A DNA stretch of 64,000 nt from Corbicula japonica (taxonomy: Eukaryota > Mollusca > Bivalvia > Venerida > Cyrenidae), in the NCBI GenBank assembly GCA_038501625.1, contig JAZAYU010000005.1, positions 13,665,484 to 13,729,483 of the forward strand, read 5' to 3'. A program made the translations under genes and the position numbers. Under the pieces are notes generated by a model. It was given only the letters and a program-made list of their open reading frames with translations. It made no database searches and was not told the DNA's origin. Every line of letters begins with the position of its first letter. Position 1 is the first letter of the stretch. This document shows, in pieces, positions 62,004 through 64,000 of this stretch.

Positions 62004-64000
62004 ATTATAGTTGTGCCCCTTTTTGGCTTTAAATGGATTTTTTTCACAAAGATTTTTCAAGCAACAAGTTTGAAATTTCTTGTGTACTTTTAAGTCTTTT
62101 ACTGTGAATAAGACTAAACCTTTTACTGTCTGTATATATAATGGTTTTATCAGGTGTGCAAACACTGTAAATTCAGATCAGTCGGAACATCTGTGTCGCC
62201 TCTTCAAGATCTACACTATATGCTTCTTTTTCAGAAATGACTTGAATAATCTTAAATAATCAAAAAAGTGTACTGTGTAGATCCTGATGGCACAGATATA
62301 CCAGCTTATCTGGATCTACACTTTTCCCCATCAGCAATATCCCATGGAGTAAAGGATTAAACACACGTAGACTCACTCAGACACACGCTGGCAGTACTCT
62401 TATTCAAAACTCCAGCATGCATTTCTAACCGGTACTCAGATTATCCCAGTAGTTGCATATGCACTGATCTCACCAAATAAGTTTTGATAGACCGATAGGG
62501 TTGCTTATGTTTTATTATTTGTTTTACTTGTTAATAAATAAGTTTTTCTTAATTGTTTTATAGTGTTTAATTAGCTTTTATTGTTTAATTGTTTTGTGTT
62601 TATGTAAATGATAAATTGAATTATAACAAGGGATTATGTTTTACCCATTATAGCTTACAAGTAAGTATGTAGTAATAAATTTTGTACTGGTAGTTGATTT
62701 TATTTTAAGAGTAATTAAAGTATTAAAGTGTATAAACTGAACAATTCTTTGTTCTATATTTACCAGGACTTTGGCTTCATTGAATCCCACCGCCCCCTTC
62801 AAGATTTTTGTTTTGTTAAATGAGTTTGAAATAAAAAAAAGTAAATAAAATGGTTAAATTGATATATGAAAGAATAATGTGCTTTGTTGCTTTTGGCAAT
62901 CTGTTGCGTTAACTGAGAAATAATTCTCTTTGTTTTGAGTGTTTCACACTTTTCAAAATGCTCTGTTAAATTTGACACTTATCAAGAGATGATAAGTTTC
63001 TTATCAGATGCCATAAACTTGTGTAATCACTATTTCGAGACTTAGAGTCGGTCCGGGCCAATTACTAATCAGGCAAGCTTTTGATACCCAATCTATAATT
63101 TCACAGCCCTGGCTTCTGAACTTGTAATGCCACGTGATGTTATAATTGCATTTATTTGGTTGCTATTGTTTTCATGACTATTGTATGATTGTTACCGTCT
63201 GCTGTAACAGTTTTATTTGGATCTCCAAAGAACAACATTTCATTATATGGATTTCCATAAAAACTGAATTCACGCTAAAGGATTTTAAGAACAGTTGTTT
63301 TGGTAGAATATTTGTACATCTACCTTATTTGTTGTAGGTGGTTTTCCATATGAAGAGTATATAAAGGAGAAAAACGGCGTAAGTAATATTCTATATTCAA
63401 TTTCATTCGTAAAGTTTTCTGCGCCCAAAGTGTCAGCAGGACAGAACTCATAGGGTAGCTGGGCTGCATGATACTATCCAACTTTCTAACCAAAAATCCC
63501 GATAAATATTAAATATTTCTGCCCAGAAATTGAAATAAGGCAACCCTAAATTTGTATTAATTTTATAACTAAAAGTAGAAATATCATTATCTTCGAAGGA
63601 TTCAAGTTTGGCTTGGTAAAGCGTGCTGAGGCAGGCGCGATAAGTAGTCCGAACTTCCTGTTTCGACAGCAATATTTAATATCATGGGTTATACGGTCAG
63701 AAAGTTGGAAATGAATATGTTAATTACTACCCTTGTGGAAATCTTGCAGACCCTGCGAGTCAGGTGATTTTCAAATTGGAAAGAGCAGCAAAATAATAAA
63801 TGCAACAACGGAAATGCTCATTCCAAAAGCAACACGAAATGTCTGATCTGAGAATAAAACTTGAAAAATGTGCGTTTGTTACTGGTAACAAAAATACTAT
63901 GGTGTGTAAAATTACTAAAAAACGAGGCATAGATGAATTTGATTGTGATTATTTCAGGAGAATTTCCAGAAACCAGGTTAACGTGGGATTGTGTTTTTAA
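62004..64000. other. intergenic, one old MITE, no gene seen
   Basis: Apart from the family E copy below, AT-rich sequence with no ORF I can support. A basic open frame of 66 codons (63800-64000) reaches the window edge and ends in TAA; I see no family signature in it. Confidence 0.4.
62119..62356. repeat. divergent family E MITE
   Basis: GTAAATTCAGATCAGTCGG and CAGCTTATCTGGATCTACAC are recognisable; ends TTTTACTGTCTGTAT and CATGGAGTAAAGG. Confidence 0.5.

Noticed and set aside
63800..64000. 66-aa basic ORF at the window end
   Set aside because: No recognisable family, splice site or poly(A) signal; cannot be judged without downstream sequence.

Overview
The window is eukaryotic nuclear DNA, AT-rich and intron-rich. 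It is most probably from a bivalve mollusc, with a venerid-type clam as a plausible source. That placement is an inference from three things: the metazoan gene set, compact conserved genes with long repeat-filled introns, and several repeat families of a kind described in bivalves. There is no prokaryotic organisation, no CRISPR array and no operon.

Three protein-coding genes can be reconstructed exon by exon, and every junction keeps frame. (1) An OXA1L-type mitochondrial inner-membrane insertase lies on the + strand, 14719-22028, in 8 exons. (2) OSGEP (KAE1), the tRNA N6-threonylcarbamoyladenosine transferase subunit of KEOPS, lies on the - strand, 41783 down to 29829, in 11 exons that sum to 335 codons. 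(3) A large N4BP1/KHNYN-type NYN (PIN-like) ribonuclease lies on the + strand, 46407-53973, in 6 exons encoding 1024 aa. A possible terminal exon of an upstream gene sits at 22-187. The genes are independent of one another: mitochondrial protein insertion, tRNA modification, and RNA decay or innate-immune control.

Much of the remaining sequence is transposable-element material, and many boundaries can be read from inverted ends, target-site duplications (TSDs) and nested insertions. Region by region: 1-10.6 kb holds a TA-flanked element (1468-2686), microsatellites and a 1.9-kb rolling-circle-like element (B1). 10.6-13.9 kb is a 3.3-kb MULE-like element with ~225-bp inverted ends and a 9-bp TSD. 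14.7-22 kb is OXA1L, whose second intron carries a 2-kb rolling-circle-like element (A1) inside an older MITE. 22-29.8 kb holds a mariner-like element, palindromic MITEs and element C. 29.8-41.8 kb is OSGEP, with introns full of MITEs, D elements and a Harbinger-like element that carries an unidentified 111-aa ORF. 41.8-46.4 kb has a Tc1-like element with a Merlin-like element nested in it, and a 500-bp element with long inverted ends. 46.4-54 kb is the N4BP1-like gene, with a 1384-bp hAT-type element in its last intron. 54-64 kb holds A2, B2 (nearly identical to B1), a near-perfect 149-bp hairpin and more MITEs.

The most interesting signal is a set of four repeat families (A, B, C, D) with unrelated interiors but one shared architecture. 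Each starts next to a T-run, has subterminal inverted repeats linking its ends, and ends in a short hairpin followed by a conserved tail (TCTTGTT, or TCTAGT in D). Three of the four (A, B, D) also have an early CG-rich microsatellite and long internal tandem repeats. This matches the published description of Helentron-associated non-autonomous rolling-circle elements. One copy, A1, can be shown to have inserted into a MITE without a detectable target-site duplication.
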